Below, in pieces: positions 21,661 through 31,922 of a stretch of DNA of 64,000 bases (position 1 is its first letter; each line of letters opens with the position of its first letter). Origin of the DNA: Calonectria ilicicola (taxonomy: Eukaryota > Ascomycota > Sordariomycetes > Hypocreales > Nectriaceae); contig CP085832.1 of assembly GCA_020809705.1 (NCBI GenBank), positions 124,001 through 188,000 on the forward strand, given 5' to 3'. Position numbers and translations under genes: made by a program. Below the pieces are notes generated by a model. That model was not told where the DNA came from and did not search any database. It worked only from the letters and a program-made list of their open reading frames with translations.

Positions 21661-22694
21661 ATGTCTGTTAAGCCTATCACAAAAGTTGCCATCGTTGGTG
21701 TAAGTATATCTACTAGCTCATCGTCAATTTAAACCAGCACTGTTCGAACCGTTTTTAGGCGACTGGACGTGTCGGTGGAGCCTTCGCCAAGGCCCTTGTT
21801 CAGACTGGCAGACATATTGTCACAGCTCTTATGCGTGCCGACAGCAAGGGGAAGTTGTGCCAAGGAGTCGAGCCAGTAGAAGTGGACTTTGACGATGAGA
21901 CGTCAATGATTGACGCTCTGAAGGGTCAGCAGTTTCTTGTACTGACCCTCTCAGTCGTTGCGCCTGTTGATTTACATGGACGAATTGTCGCAGCAGCCGG
22001 CAAAGCTGGAGTTCCCCACATTATGCCGAATTCTTATAGCTATCCTATCAAACCCGAAGATGTTAAGGAGGGTGATACGTATGGTGCTTCGGTCCTCAGT
22101 AGGATCAGCGAGATTCAGAGCAATGGCGTATCGTCCTCTATTACTCTAGCCTGTGGCTTCTGGTATGAATGGAGCTTAGCTCTTGGGGAGTTTTGGTTCG
22201 GCATCAACATCAAGGATCGCAAAGCTACTTTCTTTGACGACGGCAAGCGTATCGTTACCGTCAGCACCTGGAACCAATGTGGGAATGCTCTGGCAGGGCT
22301 GCTTAGCCTTCCAGAATCTGGCCAGTCGCCCTGCGTCGCCGATTTCAAGAACAAAACTATCCTCATAAATAGTTTCCGTGTCTCACAGCGAGACATGCTG
22401 GATAGTCTTCATCGCGCCCTAGGAACAACAGACGAAGACTGGGATATTTCATATGAGTCTACTACCCAACGTATGCAACAGGGCGCAGAAGAGATGAAGA
22501 AAGGAATCAGGACGGGGCTGGCGAAAGTGCTTTACGGACGCGTCTTTGCGGGCAGCAATATGAATAGTGATTATGCTGGAAGTTTAGCCATCGATAACGA
22601 TACTCTGGGGCTTCCAAAGGAGGATCTTGACCAGATTACAAAAAAGGTTGCTGATATGGTTGAAAGTGGTTGGAACCCTTTGATGAGAAATTAA
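21661..22694 (+). CDS. NmrA-like NAD(P)-binding protein
   Basis: Exons 21661-21699 and 21759-22694, phase 0, 324 residues. The splice falls inside the nucleotide-binding motif: V-A-I-V-G joins A-T-G-R-V-G-G to give the G-x-x-G-x-x-G pattern of NmrA/isoflavone-reductase-like atypical short-chain dehydrogenases. The catalytic Tyr/Lys pair of classical dehydrogenases is not evident, so it may be a reductase of the isoflavone-reductase group or a redox-sensing regulator like NmrA. Hydrophilic and probably cytosolic. It shares a divergent promoter with the zinc alcohol dehydrogenase. Confidence 0.88.
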
Positions 22695-23782
22695 CATCAA
22701 CTTGGAAAATGGAATAAGCTTTTGCAAAATATCAATGAAGGGGATGCATTTATAATTCGATGGCTAGCGTTTTCTGGGATGAGAAAAGGAGTATAGCAGC
22801 TTGATCAAATTACCCGATTATGTGGTCAGTGTTGTCAGTTCTTCAAAGGTGGTCGCGAATGAAGGAAGATGAAGTGTAATGTTAGAACCCACCAACTCGT
22901 TGATTCATTGCCGAAGCCTTGGGGTGGAAAAAACACGACAAGAAATTTCGCGAGGCTGTGTATTTACGTGCACCGATTCATTTCTTACTTTTTTTTTTTT
23001 TTTTTCATATTGTTCATCAGCTAGTATTAATGCGAGCCACTTAATTCACGGCCGTAGTCAGAAGTGGCGAATCGGCATTTCGGGATAAGGCTTTGTACCA
23101 ATCTGAAACCAGACGATGCAGCTAGTAATAAAATCACACGCATTCCCAGACCAACATGGAACAGTGGGCGGTTAGGTGTGGCTCATGGGCAAATCACAAC
23201 TATTTCCAGCAAGGGTTGGCTGCAGGTGGACAGAAGGAGCATGGCCTGGGGCTGGCCTCAACCCAAATTATGCGCCGCTGTTGGCGCTTGGATTCCTTCA
23301 CATTAACTCGTGCGTGCCCCTCCCTAATTTCCATTTCTGTCTCTGTCGTATTTGAAGTTCAAATAAACGTCGCACAATTGCCATCGTCATAAAAGGAGAT
23401 CCAGGTATATTTTTCAGTATTATAATAATCGCTATTAAGCAGAGCCCTTAATCTGGTGATCCCAACGACGTGAGTGAACTCTCTATTCACGCGCCGGCTG
23501 GAGACACAGTGTTTTCTTCCCCCCACCCCTCTCTCCTTTCTCTTATTTTTTCCCCCCAAATAGCAACGAGTTCTAATCAACGGCGTTCCTGTCCAGTATT
23601 TGAACTTGATCTGACGGGGTAAAAAGAAAAAGAAAAAGGAAAAAAACACGGGTTAGAAGGAAAATAAACCGAAATGCAGAGAAGGGCGCCTTGCCGAGCC
23701 GCGGGAACCACCGGGTCATTGAAAATACGGATTGAAAGCAGTAAGTATGACTCAACTCAACTATCACTTGAATATAAGGGGG
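22695..23782. other. Intergenic
   Basis: About 1.1 kb without a supported gene; contains poly-T and purine-rich runs. The reading frame of the next gene is open from 23732, but its conserved part begins after the ATG at 23783. Confidence 0.4.
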
Positions 23783-24508
23783 ATGTCTAAGCAAACTGCA
23801 TACGAAGGCCGGGGTCGAATTGAAATTAATATTGAATCCGGATCAAGTATTACGACACTGAAACGAATGATTGAGCAAAAAACCAGGATTTTGGCTGAAA
23901 ACCAAGTGTTGGTTCTCCCAAGAACAGGTATTATCGAATTTAGTGACCAAGACCAAAGTGTTGGCTCCATATTCCAAGGCAACAGCACTTTGCACGTGCG
24001 GGATTCTTCGGTAAAGACCAGCTCCCGCGAAGACCACGGGTCCAGCCAAGGACATCACTGGACCAAGACAGTCATCAGTGGGACATCTTTGCAGCAAGGC
24101 GACATTATTGAGAGCTGCAATGTTCAGGTACCAGCAGGGCGATCATACCATAGCTTTGGAGTAACGAAGAGCACAGCTGGCTCGCTTCGGCAGGGCGATC
24201 ACTATGTCGCTGGGATTCCCCTTGGCTCGATGGCCAGTGGTCGACATCAACCGGGCCAGCAGCCGCAAAACGAAATGGCCACTGATCAGGGCCCTAAAAA
24301 CGGCGGAAATCGGTACACTGAAACTACAACTCAGAATACAAAGCATTGGCAGGGTGACATCATTTATCCAGATTGGAGCGGATCGGTACCTGCCGGCGTG
24401 GGAAACCATTGTCATGAAAGCACTGTCGCCACCAAGGGCGATCTTCATCAGGGACATGTTTTTGGAACACCTGATGATAGATACAAGGCTAGTGGCTATG
24501 CTAGCTGA
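23783..24508 (+). CDS. Ubiquitin-like protein with HET-s-like repeats
   Basis: A single exon of 241 residues; an upstream in-frame ATG at 23732 would add 17. Residues about 11-73 follow the ubiquitin fold: I-E-I-N-I-E, a helix L-K-R-M-I-E-Q-K-T then I-L-A-E-N-Q, a turn and the ending S-T-L-H-V; there is no terminal Gly-Gly, so it is not a conjugatable ubiquitin. Four short motifs follow, ending Q-G-D (about 105-107), Q-G-D (137-139), Q-G-D (190-192) and Q-G-H (223-225), each started 14-16 residues earlier by an aromatic or His pair. They form two similar blocks, 90-144 and 175-228, each with V-P-A-G at the same place. Spacing inside a pair (32-33) is close to that of the two HET-s prion repeats. 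I infer an amyloid-type signalling protein; no NLR partner is in the window. Confidence 0.6.
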   Translation: MSKQTAYEGRGRIEINIESGSSITTLKRMIEQKTRILAENQVLVLPRTGIIEFSDQDQSVGSIFQGNSTLHVRDSSVKTSSREDHGSSQGHHWTKTVISGTSLQQGDIIESCNVQVPAGRSYHSFGVTKSTAGSLRQGDHYVAGIPLGSMASGRHQPGQQPQNEMATDQGPKNGGNRYTETTTQNTKHWQGDIIYPDWSGSVPAGVGNHCHESTVATKGDLHQGHVFGTPDDRYKASGYAS

Positions 24509-25423
24509 TCTAACGGCTGGCGTTCAACATGTGAAGTTCTACCTTAGTTAAAAATCGCGAAATTTACTTATTGAATGAATAAAAATTGCTTTAATCGAGC
24601 CCACTATGCATCAAAGGCTAGGAATAGACCTGTTATTTGATGAGATCAGAATATTCGATTAAACTCAAAGCTAATATGGGAAGACATCAATTGCGGCTTC
24701 CTGCAGCAAGGGCACCCCTGATACATTTAGCGAAACCTTGCGCCCTTATTTCGACATGTGTAGCCATGCTTGTCCCCGCATCATGTCCCCTGCAGATTAT
24801 TGTGCTTCACATTCACCACGAAGTGATGGCAGTCAAAGAGTGACTCGTATTGTAACCCATATCAACCACTTATTTTATGGAACTGAATTGTTACTGTTGT
24901 CCCTGGAAGTAATAGAATGCTCTCCGCAGCACCTTCGTATTAGATTGGGCGATGCACGAAATGGAGAGGAGAGAATGGGTGGGAGAAAAGAGGATAGAAT
25001 GTAGGAAGGCTCGCCCCATGACTTCTGGAAATTAGACAATACAGGTTTATTCTACCCCTCGTTATCCGTCCGTCTTCTTATTGATCTCATGATGATCAAA
25101 TTTCGGGGCTTAGTTTAAACTCATTCTCGGCTTTTCCTAGTGTGGTATAACTAGGATGTCACTAGGTGGGGACCTCAGATACTTCTCCGGTTCCGGCAAC
25201 GCACAGTCTGGCCATTTATAAGCTTGTGATTCCGAGCACGATTGGCTTTGACCACTTAAATTTGTATTCACCGTCTTTCAGTGCCATTTTAACTAACGAA
25301 AAGCTAACTTTCAGGTTCTGTGAAGCCCAGTGTGATAAAAACCCATCAATCTTTGTTGCGAACGAACCGCGATCAACTCATAAAGTCTGCGCTCCTAGAC
25401 TAGCGAGCGCGTCGACAGAGGTG
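24509..25423. other. Intergenic
   Basis: About 900 bases. Open frames here have no family character. The reading frame of the next gene is open from 25166, so part of it could be coding if the upstream start is used. Confidence 0.4.
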
Positions 25424-27067
25424 ATGGAACGAGGGGAGCGGCTAGACGGCATGGAGGGCGACAGTGAGGCGACAAGAGTCCATTGTTCAGACCGTCATAC
25501 TGATTATAGTGCTACAGTCATGACATTTTCGGAGCTGGATCTTGCTCAGCTTGGATTGATGCCACCAGACAATGAGGCTCTACACTTTCCACCGCACCAT
25601 GACTCTTCACGGGCACCACTCGAACCATTAAATCTTCCTGATTCATCGGCATACTCAAATGACTTGTCCTTCTTCCAGCCGACGCCACTGTCGGCATTTA
25701 GCTACCCCGCCCCTCCAAACCACGAGAAGTCACATCCGCCAGGTCTTCCGCGACGAAGGAGCCGATATCTCCGCTCACAGATGGTACTACAGAGTAGTCC
25801 AATTGACATCCCAGCACCAAGCGGCTCGAACGATAGTGCGTTGGATCCCATGCAAAGATGGCAAGAATCGCCCCCAGAGACCGAGGCTGCTTCGCTGTCG
25901 GATATTGTCGGCGCCTTGAAAGATTTACCGCTCCGGAGTCAATCGTCGGCCGGGAGTTTGCGCAGTCGACGAGTCGGAAGTCGCGCAGCCTCGACTGTTA
26001 GTTTTGGGAGTGGAACGAGTCGCTCCTCTGGGTCTGTGGCTTCCATACGGTCCGCGGGTCGGAATGTAGCCACCAAGGACGGTTCCAAAGGACGCGTAAA
26101 AAAAGGCAATGCGAGGAATGATCCGACGAAACCCCAGAAGGTGTTTTCATGCACCTTTTGCTGCGACTCTTTTAAAACGAAATACGATTGGGCGCGACAC
26201 GAGAAGTCTCTTCATCTTAATCTTGGCGGCTGGGTTTGCACACCGCACGGCGGCACAATTGTGTCGAGTGACACGGGGCGAAGGCATTGCGCATACTGCA
26301 ATATGCTCGACCCTACACCAGAGCACCTCTCTAATCATAACCATGAAACCTGCCACAGTCAGGGCGGCAATCAAGTTTTCAGTCGCAAAGACCACTTGGT
26401 TCAGCACTTGCGCCTTGTCCACCATGTCACCACGCAGCCCCTCATAGACGGATGGAAAGTCGAACCTCCTCCTGTTCGGTCACGGTGCGGCTTCTGTCAG
26501 ATTTACATGAAAACATGGCAAGAACGGGTTGATCACTTGGCCATGCATTTTCGTAAGGGCGCCAAAATGGATAATTGGAAGGGTGAGCATTGTTTCGAAC
26601 CATGCATTGCTGCGAGGGTTGAAAATGCAATATCCCCATACTTGATTGGACCTGAATCTAGGGCTCTAGTTCCTTTTTCCGCTACAGATCCAGGGACAAA
26701 AGACCATTTGGCACAAATACAAAGGTCTACAGAGGAGAGTATAGATATGTGGCGAGTTGGAGACCCTACATCCACCACAGAGGTTGAAATGACATTTGAG
26801 CCACACGAATCTGAATCACCCGAATCTGCTCCTAAAGATCCAGACTTGACTTTTCCAGAAGTTCTTGCGCTGCATCTCGGTCGCTACGCGCGCGAGCAAA
26901 TGCGCCAAGGCACTGTCCCGACCGATGAGATGTTCCAGGCTGAAGCCAGGAGACTCATGTACGACAGTAAGGACCCGTGGGATCAAACTATAGCCGATAA
27001 CGAAGACTGGCTTGCAGATTTTCGCAGTCGACACCTTGCGGGCGAAAGCCGGGACTTGGGACGCTGA
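25424..27067 (+). CDS. C2H2 zinc-finger protein
   Basis: A single exon; the frame is open from 25166, but the first 86 codons look non-conserved, so I prefer ATG 25424 (547 residues) or 25520 (515 residues). The first half is disordered, rich in Ser, Pro and Arg, with an Arg/Ser-rich nuclear-localisation-like stretch. The middle holds C2H2-type fingers: C-T-F-C ... H-E-K-S-L-H, a degenerate C-A-Y-C ... H, a linker with H-L-V-Q-H and C-G-F-C ... H-L-A-M-H. The C-terminus is acidic. This layout matches fungal C2H2 transcription factors of unknown target. Convergent with the ketopantoate-reductase-like gene (113 bases between stops). Confidence 0.75.
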   Translation: MERGERLDGMEGDSEATRVHCSDRHTDYSATVMTFSELDLAQLGLMPPDNEALHFPPHHDSSRAPLEPLNLPDSSAYSNDLSFFQPTPLSAFSYPAPPNHEKSHPPGLPRRRSRYLRSQMVLQSSPIDIPAPSGSNDSALDPMQRWQESPPETEAASLSDIVGALKDLPLRSQSSAGSLRSRRVGSRAASTVSFGSGTSRSSGSVASIRSAGRNVATKDGSKGRVKKGNARNDPTKPQKVFSCTFCCDSFKTKYDWARHEKSLHLNLGGWVCTPHGGTIVSSDTGRRHCAYCNMLDPTPEHLSNHNHETCHSQGGNQVFSRKDHLVQHLRLVHHVTTQPLIDGWKVEPPPVRSRCGFCQIYMKTWQERVDHLAMHFRKGAKMDNWKGEHCFEPCIAARVENAISPYLIGPESRALVPFSATDPGTKDHLAQIQRSTEESIDMWRVGDPTSTTEVEMTFEPHESESPESAPKDPDLTFPEVLALHLGRYAREQMRQGTVPTDEMFQAEARRLMYDSKDPWDQTIADNEDWLADFRSRHLAGESRDLGR

Positions 27068-27180
27068 GAAAGCTGCTGCATGATCTCCAATGACTATTAA
27101 GAAGAAATCATCTCTTTGTAAAAAAATCTATTAATGCCTACCAATTTTGATTTGAGATTTAGTAATAGTCATCGCGTACT

Positions 27181-28239
27181 CTACATAGTCTGTGGCTCTC
27201 TGGCTGCTATTTTCCGCACCAAATCGTCATTAAATGGAGTTGGCACGCCAATCTCCTTGCCCCTTCGACACCAGTACCCATTGATGAACTTGATCTCAGT
27301 TTGTCGGCCCTGCCTAAGATCAACAACCATTGAACAAGTTGTTTCGGCTGTCTTTTTGAGAATCTGATTCACAGTTGTCTCCAGGCGATCGACGGAAAAT
27401 CTCTCCGCAATTCCGGGCACGCCCTGCAGCTCTGGCAAGGCGGAGATGATATTCGCAATCTCCGTCAGCAGCGACCGGCGAATTTCGGGTAATGTAAATA
27501 GGAAGCCGTTTTTGGCATCGTTGAGCGCACAAAGCGGGTTACAAAACGCATTCACAGCCAATTTCTCAAGCTGCATTTGGAAAACGTCCAGGAATGAGTA
27601 CGAGGTGGCATTCAGCCTCGGAGATAGTGGCAAAGCTGTCAAGAGGTACTCGCTCTGATGGGAATTTCCCACGAACTTATGATCTTCATCTGTTCGTGGG
27701 AAGGGACCTATAGAAGTTGCAGCAAACCCCGTATGGGTGATATTAAAGGGGGCGTTTAGTGTTACTCCGTGTGATATAACCCCGACCACATGATTTGGAC
27801 GCGTTTTCTCGTCTGTGAACAACTCCTTGTTTGCCTCATCAATCATGCCCGACCCGTTTTGCAAAAAAAGAATGTTCGAGGATGCATTCAGTCTGTGCTT
27901 CAGTGGTCGGAGGGCTGTGACAGTCTGTGTTGCTTTGACGGAGACGATGAGGTTTTCAATTATGTCGGACTGCTCCTCGGGAGTTGCATCTTGCCCCAAA
28001 CATCGATACCAGCGGTCATTGTCTAGAAGCTCGAGTCGGTAACCCGTTCGGCCGATGGTTGCGCCTTCTCTCGTCGTCAGGGTGATCTGGTTTCCATTGG
28101 CGGCATACTGAGATATCAACGAGGGTCGATGTAGGAGAAGAGTGACGGAGGGTCGGAGTGACTGCGGGATCTCTAAAAGGTTATGGGCCACGAAGGTTCC
28201 GATCCCGCCTAGCCCCAAAACATGTACTTTCGGTGGCAT
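27181..28239 (-). CDS. 2-dehydropantoate 2-reductase-like protein
   Basis: A single exon of 352 residues from ATG 28239; an in-frame ATG at 28296 would add 19 residues. The N-terminal Rossmann motif is V-L-G-L-G-G-I-G-T-F. The C-terminal helical domain has the family's lysine region E-K-L-A-V-N-A-F-C-N-P-L-C-A-L and the late acidic motif Q-T-E-I-K-F-I-N-G. Fungi carry many such PanE/ApbA homologues besides the one for pantothenate synthesis, so true ketopantoate reduction is not certain. A second, broken relative lies at 52.8 kb. Cytosolic or mitochondrial; no clear presequence. Confidence 0.85.
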   Translation of the reverse strand: MPPKVHVLGLGGIGTFVAHNLLEIPQSLRPSVTLLLHRPSLISQYAANGNQITLTTREGATIGRTGYRLELLDNDRWYRCLGQDATPEEQSDIIENLIVSVKATQTVTALRPLKHRLNASSNILFLQNGSGMIDEANKELFTDEKTRPNHVVGVISHGVTLNAPFNITHTGFAATSIGPFPRTDEDHKFVGNSHQSEYLLTALPLSPRLNATSYSFLDVFQMQLEKLAVNAFCNPLCALNDAKNGFLFTLPEIRRSLLTEIANIISALPELQGVPGIAERFSVDRLETTVNQILKKTAETTCSMVVDLRQGRQTEIKFINGYWCRRGKEIGVPTPFNDDLVRKIAAREPQTM

Positions 28240-29018
28240 CTTTTCCTTGACAAAAAATCTGTGTTGTTTGGTTGTAGATGGAATCGACCATCCCATCTTT
28301 CGCAGTGATGGCTTTTATAATCTCGGTCTCAGTAGCCATCTTTTTCAAATGTGATCATGACTAGCAAAATCAGAGGAATTCATTATTGCAATTATGTCAC
28401 GTTCCCGAGCCCGGAAACTGTCGGCCCCGGAAGGCGCTTCCATTTTCGACATTTTTCCAGATCCATTGAAAAGGGCGCGATGCCTTCAAAACACGCCCCT
28501 TCACAACACACCAAACCAACCAAAGACGCCCAGTTCGGCTCACAGTTAGTCCGGACAGGGCGGTGTGAGCTGGACGGGCGCAAGGCGTGGGGCCAGGGCG
28601 TAGGGCGTAGTAGTCGGTGCTAGATCGGCGGGGCAAGTGCAAGGTTGCTAAACCGAAGCTGCAGTCGATTGTAAGGAACAAAGCGTCTGCAAGAATGACG
28701 AATGCCTGCGTTATCCGCAATAAGCAATATATTTGAAAGGCGTATTCTTTGTAACCTTAGTGGGACATTGCGCCCTTTGAATGTCTTACGTAGTCTTGGC
28801 GATAAGCATTTGCATCCAACCGACTCCACTGGCACACCGAGTAGGCCTTAGCATTTTGGCGAGAAATGGATATCGCACGAATCCTTGTTGCATTGATTAT
28901 CATCAATATATTGAGTTTTTCGAATATTCTGTGTCATTTTAGGTGTACATGGCCCAAACCACTTTGATTTCCTATTTGCTTGATGGGAACTAGAATGGAA
29001 CGCCAACTTATCTAGTCC
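28240..29018. other. Intergenic with GGGCGTA repeat
   Basis: About 780 bases between the tail of the MFS gene and the start of the reductase gene. It contains a G/C-rich patch at about 28575-28625 with tandem GGGCGTA units, also found at 55.1 kb. No gene supported. Confidence 0.4.
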
Positions 29019-30625
29019 TCAAACATGATTTGGCCGACTAAATAAACCATTCTTCATACGGCCGCTGTCGTAAGCCCATATCGGTATGACCAAAATATAA
29101 GCAACCCATAAAAATGCCGCCATCATAATGAATTGATCCACAGACCCCATCGAGTTCATCCAATCAATAGCACCATAGCCAAGGCCAAACGCAATCGTAT
29201 TCTTCGCCATGTTCACCACGACCCCAACATATTCGGCTTTCGAGGGAAAGCTGTTGATTGAATATGCGAGAAGTACGTTTGCTGAGCCTGTAAGTCCAAA
29301 GCAAACCATGCACCAACCTGTACACACGACAATCCAAGTCCCTGGGTTGCGAAGGCCGTACCCGACAGCTAAACAACCAGCTGGGCTTATCAAACCCCCC
29401 AATAGCATTGCTGGAAGCCTACTGGCCGGATTTGGTTCGCCTTTTCTTGCTGAGTGAACAAACAAGACATCAGCGAGAAATCCGCCAACAGGAAGCCCAA
29501 TCAGCAATCCTATGAGAGCAGCAATATTTAAGAGCCCGATTGGTCGTGATCCCCAGAGAAGAGGTGGTTGAGCATATATCATAGATGTGAGGATAGAAAT
29601 AATAATGGTGCAACCGATAGTTAGGCCAAAAATCAGCGCTGTAACCAGAATTTGAGGTGTCTTCAAAAGCGAAAACGGCCCAACAAGGCTTTTAAACGCT
29701 TCTTTGGGTCTTAGTGAAGTGTAATAGCAGGAGAATGATCTCAGCCGCCATTCTTCAAGCAGCGAATTCGATGGTGCCTCTTCAGCGGGGATTGCAGTTG
29801 GGGAAGCATTCCTAACATCTTCAATCCGGTCGTCGTCCATCTTGGACTCGCCGCTATTTTGTTCAAGGGATGTCGTCTCATGTTCCTGTGTTCCTTTGTG
29901 GCTTGTCTCAGGGAGCATCAATAAGGATCCCAAAAGATTAATACCAATGGCAACTGAAAGGATTCTTGGAAACCACCTCCAATCACCCAAGCCTTCACCA
30001 ATCGCACCAGCGACTAAGGGACCTACTGCTGACCCAGCAGCAAGACAGCCAACGTACATTACCATCGCTCTTGCTAGTTGATCATTGGGGAATGTTTCGC
30101 CAACCAAAGTCGGCCCCAAGCCTTCAATCATACCACCAGCTAAACCACCCAATATTCGAGAGGTTCTGAGTTCCTGGAACGTTGAGGCTTCCCCTGACCA
30201 TATATTGAAGACGAGAAAAACAGAGATTGCAAAGAGGAATGTATATCGTTTACCAACGAGCGTTGCCAAGGGGAGTGTAAAGATATTCTGGAGAGAAACT
30301 AAGTGAGTGGACGAGCACCATGTGAGGATAATGTTTATTGCTTATAGCATAATATCCATTTATTCACATACCGACATTCCAAGCATCAATAAAGGAAATG
30401 TATTCAATTGTGATGCTTCACTATCAGTGCAGTGAAATTCCTGGATGATTAAGTAAAAGACAGGCGAAAGGCCAGAACACCAGGCATTTTCTAATAAAAC
30501 ATAAAAGCTCAGGTTCAACAGAACTGAGAGGCGCCACCAACGGGGCCAAAACTGACGAGATTAGAGTCTGCGGTTGAGATTGAAGGCATGGGCTGGGAAG
30601 TACTTACCCATGGATTTAGCAACAT
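29019..30625 (-). CDS. MFS transporter of the gentisate cluster
   Basis: Exons on the minus strand 30625-30608 (18 bases, M-L-L-N-P-W), 30551-30372 and 30287-29019, all phase 0, 488 residues. The middle exon begins W-W-R-L-S-V-L-L-N-L, a usual first-helix entry for fungal DHA1-like carriers, and the third carries the G-K-R loop typical of the family. About twelve hydrophobic segments are split by a long hydrophilic central loop rich in Glu/Asp/Ser. It probably sits in the plasma membrane and may import an aromatic acid or export a toxic intermediate. The cluster's proposed operator lies 176-191 bases upstream of the start, which supports co-regulation. Substrate unproven. Confidence 0.88.
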
Positions 30626-31922
30626 TTTTGTTCACTCAATACTAGAATTTCTTGAGTTGAAAATCTTTCTCACAGTGAACAGAAAATAAAGCTCTTTTAA
30701 TAATTTTTTCAATACCGCCCTTCATTACCTAGTAGAGTGGCGCTAGACTGTTAAGAGAGTGGAATGCTAATATCAACACTCAAACTCAAAGCCCGGTTTG
30801 CCCCGCCGTTACCCCGGATCTATCAGATAATGCAGAACAAAAAATAGTTCGGTCATGGCGATATATGTGACACGGAATAGTCATCATGGTAATGAAAAAT
30901 AAAACTTTCCAACTATTTTGGATATCCTAGTGTTCTAAATTAAAGCGATTGAATTGCTCCGCTCTGAGGTGGAGAGTGCGTTGACTAGGCGAACGCTTCC
31001 TACATTTGAGATTCTATACATTATAGATGTTGTGTCCTACGATTTTAGGTCGCATCATAATATAGCTGATTTCGACGCATATCATAGCCCAACTTCCTAT
31101 TACGAAGCGATTTATATTTTGTGGGCGTCTCATCAAATTCAATCACGCTCTTTTTTTTGGTGTGGCTTAAAGCAGGATTATTTTGGGCTACTTCTGCAAA
31201 CCGTATCCAGGCTATTTGTCAAATGATAGATTCGTGTTGAAAATGTATCCCTGATCAGGGGGATCTATCTGTCCCCACATCACTTGCCTACCCCGCGCGG
31301 GGAGTAAATGCCGATGAAGTGGTACAAATCCACTTTGCTCTGAACCGGCAATGATACCGATACATCCCCGGCCCATGGCATATTTAGAGCGACACTATAA
31401 CATTCGTCTGTAGGTCAATGCTTCTATCTACAACATTATATTACAACGGGATCAGGCTTTCCGAACTGTGGAATTATACATCTATTGTGTGCATGTTTTT
31501 CTAGGCACCAAAGGTGATCTCGTATAGAATTAACAGTAACCCATGCAATTATGCTCTCTAAGACCCATAACCAAAGAGAGAATCTATGTAAGATTCACAT
31601 TGTATGTCACTTTATGAGTAGATTAAATTACAAAATTCTGAGCTCAAGTAGCCTCTACAAAACCTATCATCAAATTTTCAAAATGCAACTAAATACCAAA
31701 AACGCAATCCAGATATCTACCGCGTTTTCTAAATAGTTTTATGAATTTGAGTAAATATAATACAATCTATAATCATGTTTCATTTCTTGTAATTCTTCTT
31801 TCATAGCAATCTGAAAATGTTCCTATAGCAATTTCGAGAAAGACTGTTATTAAATGAGCAATAATCGTCAGCTATCAACCTCGCCTCCAGAATATTTCCT
31901 CGGTAATGAGCTAGTAGCATCT
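30626..31922. other. Intergenic, A/T-rich, MFS promoter at left end
   Basis: About 1.3 kb. The left end is the MFS promoter with the CCCCG-N6-CCCCG element (listed separately). The remainder, 30.9-31.9 kb, is A/T-rich with no supported gene. Confidence 0.45.
30801..30816 (+). promoter_or_regulatory. Candidate operator, CCCCG-N6-CCCCG (MFS promoter)
   Basis: CCCCG, six bases (CCGTTA), CCCCG, located 176-191 bases upstream of the MFS start codon. It is followed directly by GATCTATC, which is also part of the copy in front of the hydrolase gene. A direct repeat of CCG-containing half-sites suits a Zn2Cys6 dimer. Confidence 0.6.

Noticed and set aside
24637..25004. Plus-strand frames between the ubiquitin-like and C2H2 genes
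   Set aside because: Short, no motif, start contexts poor, no sign of splicing into neighbours.
28397..28720. 107-codon minus-strand frame upstream of the reductase gene
   Set aside because: Overlaps the G/C-rich repeat patch, no recognisable protein features; other frames over the same bases are equally open.
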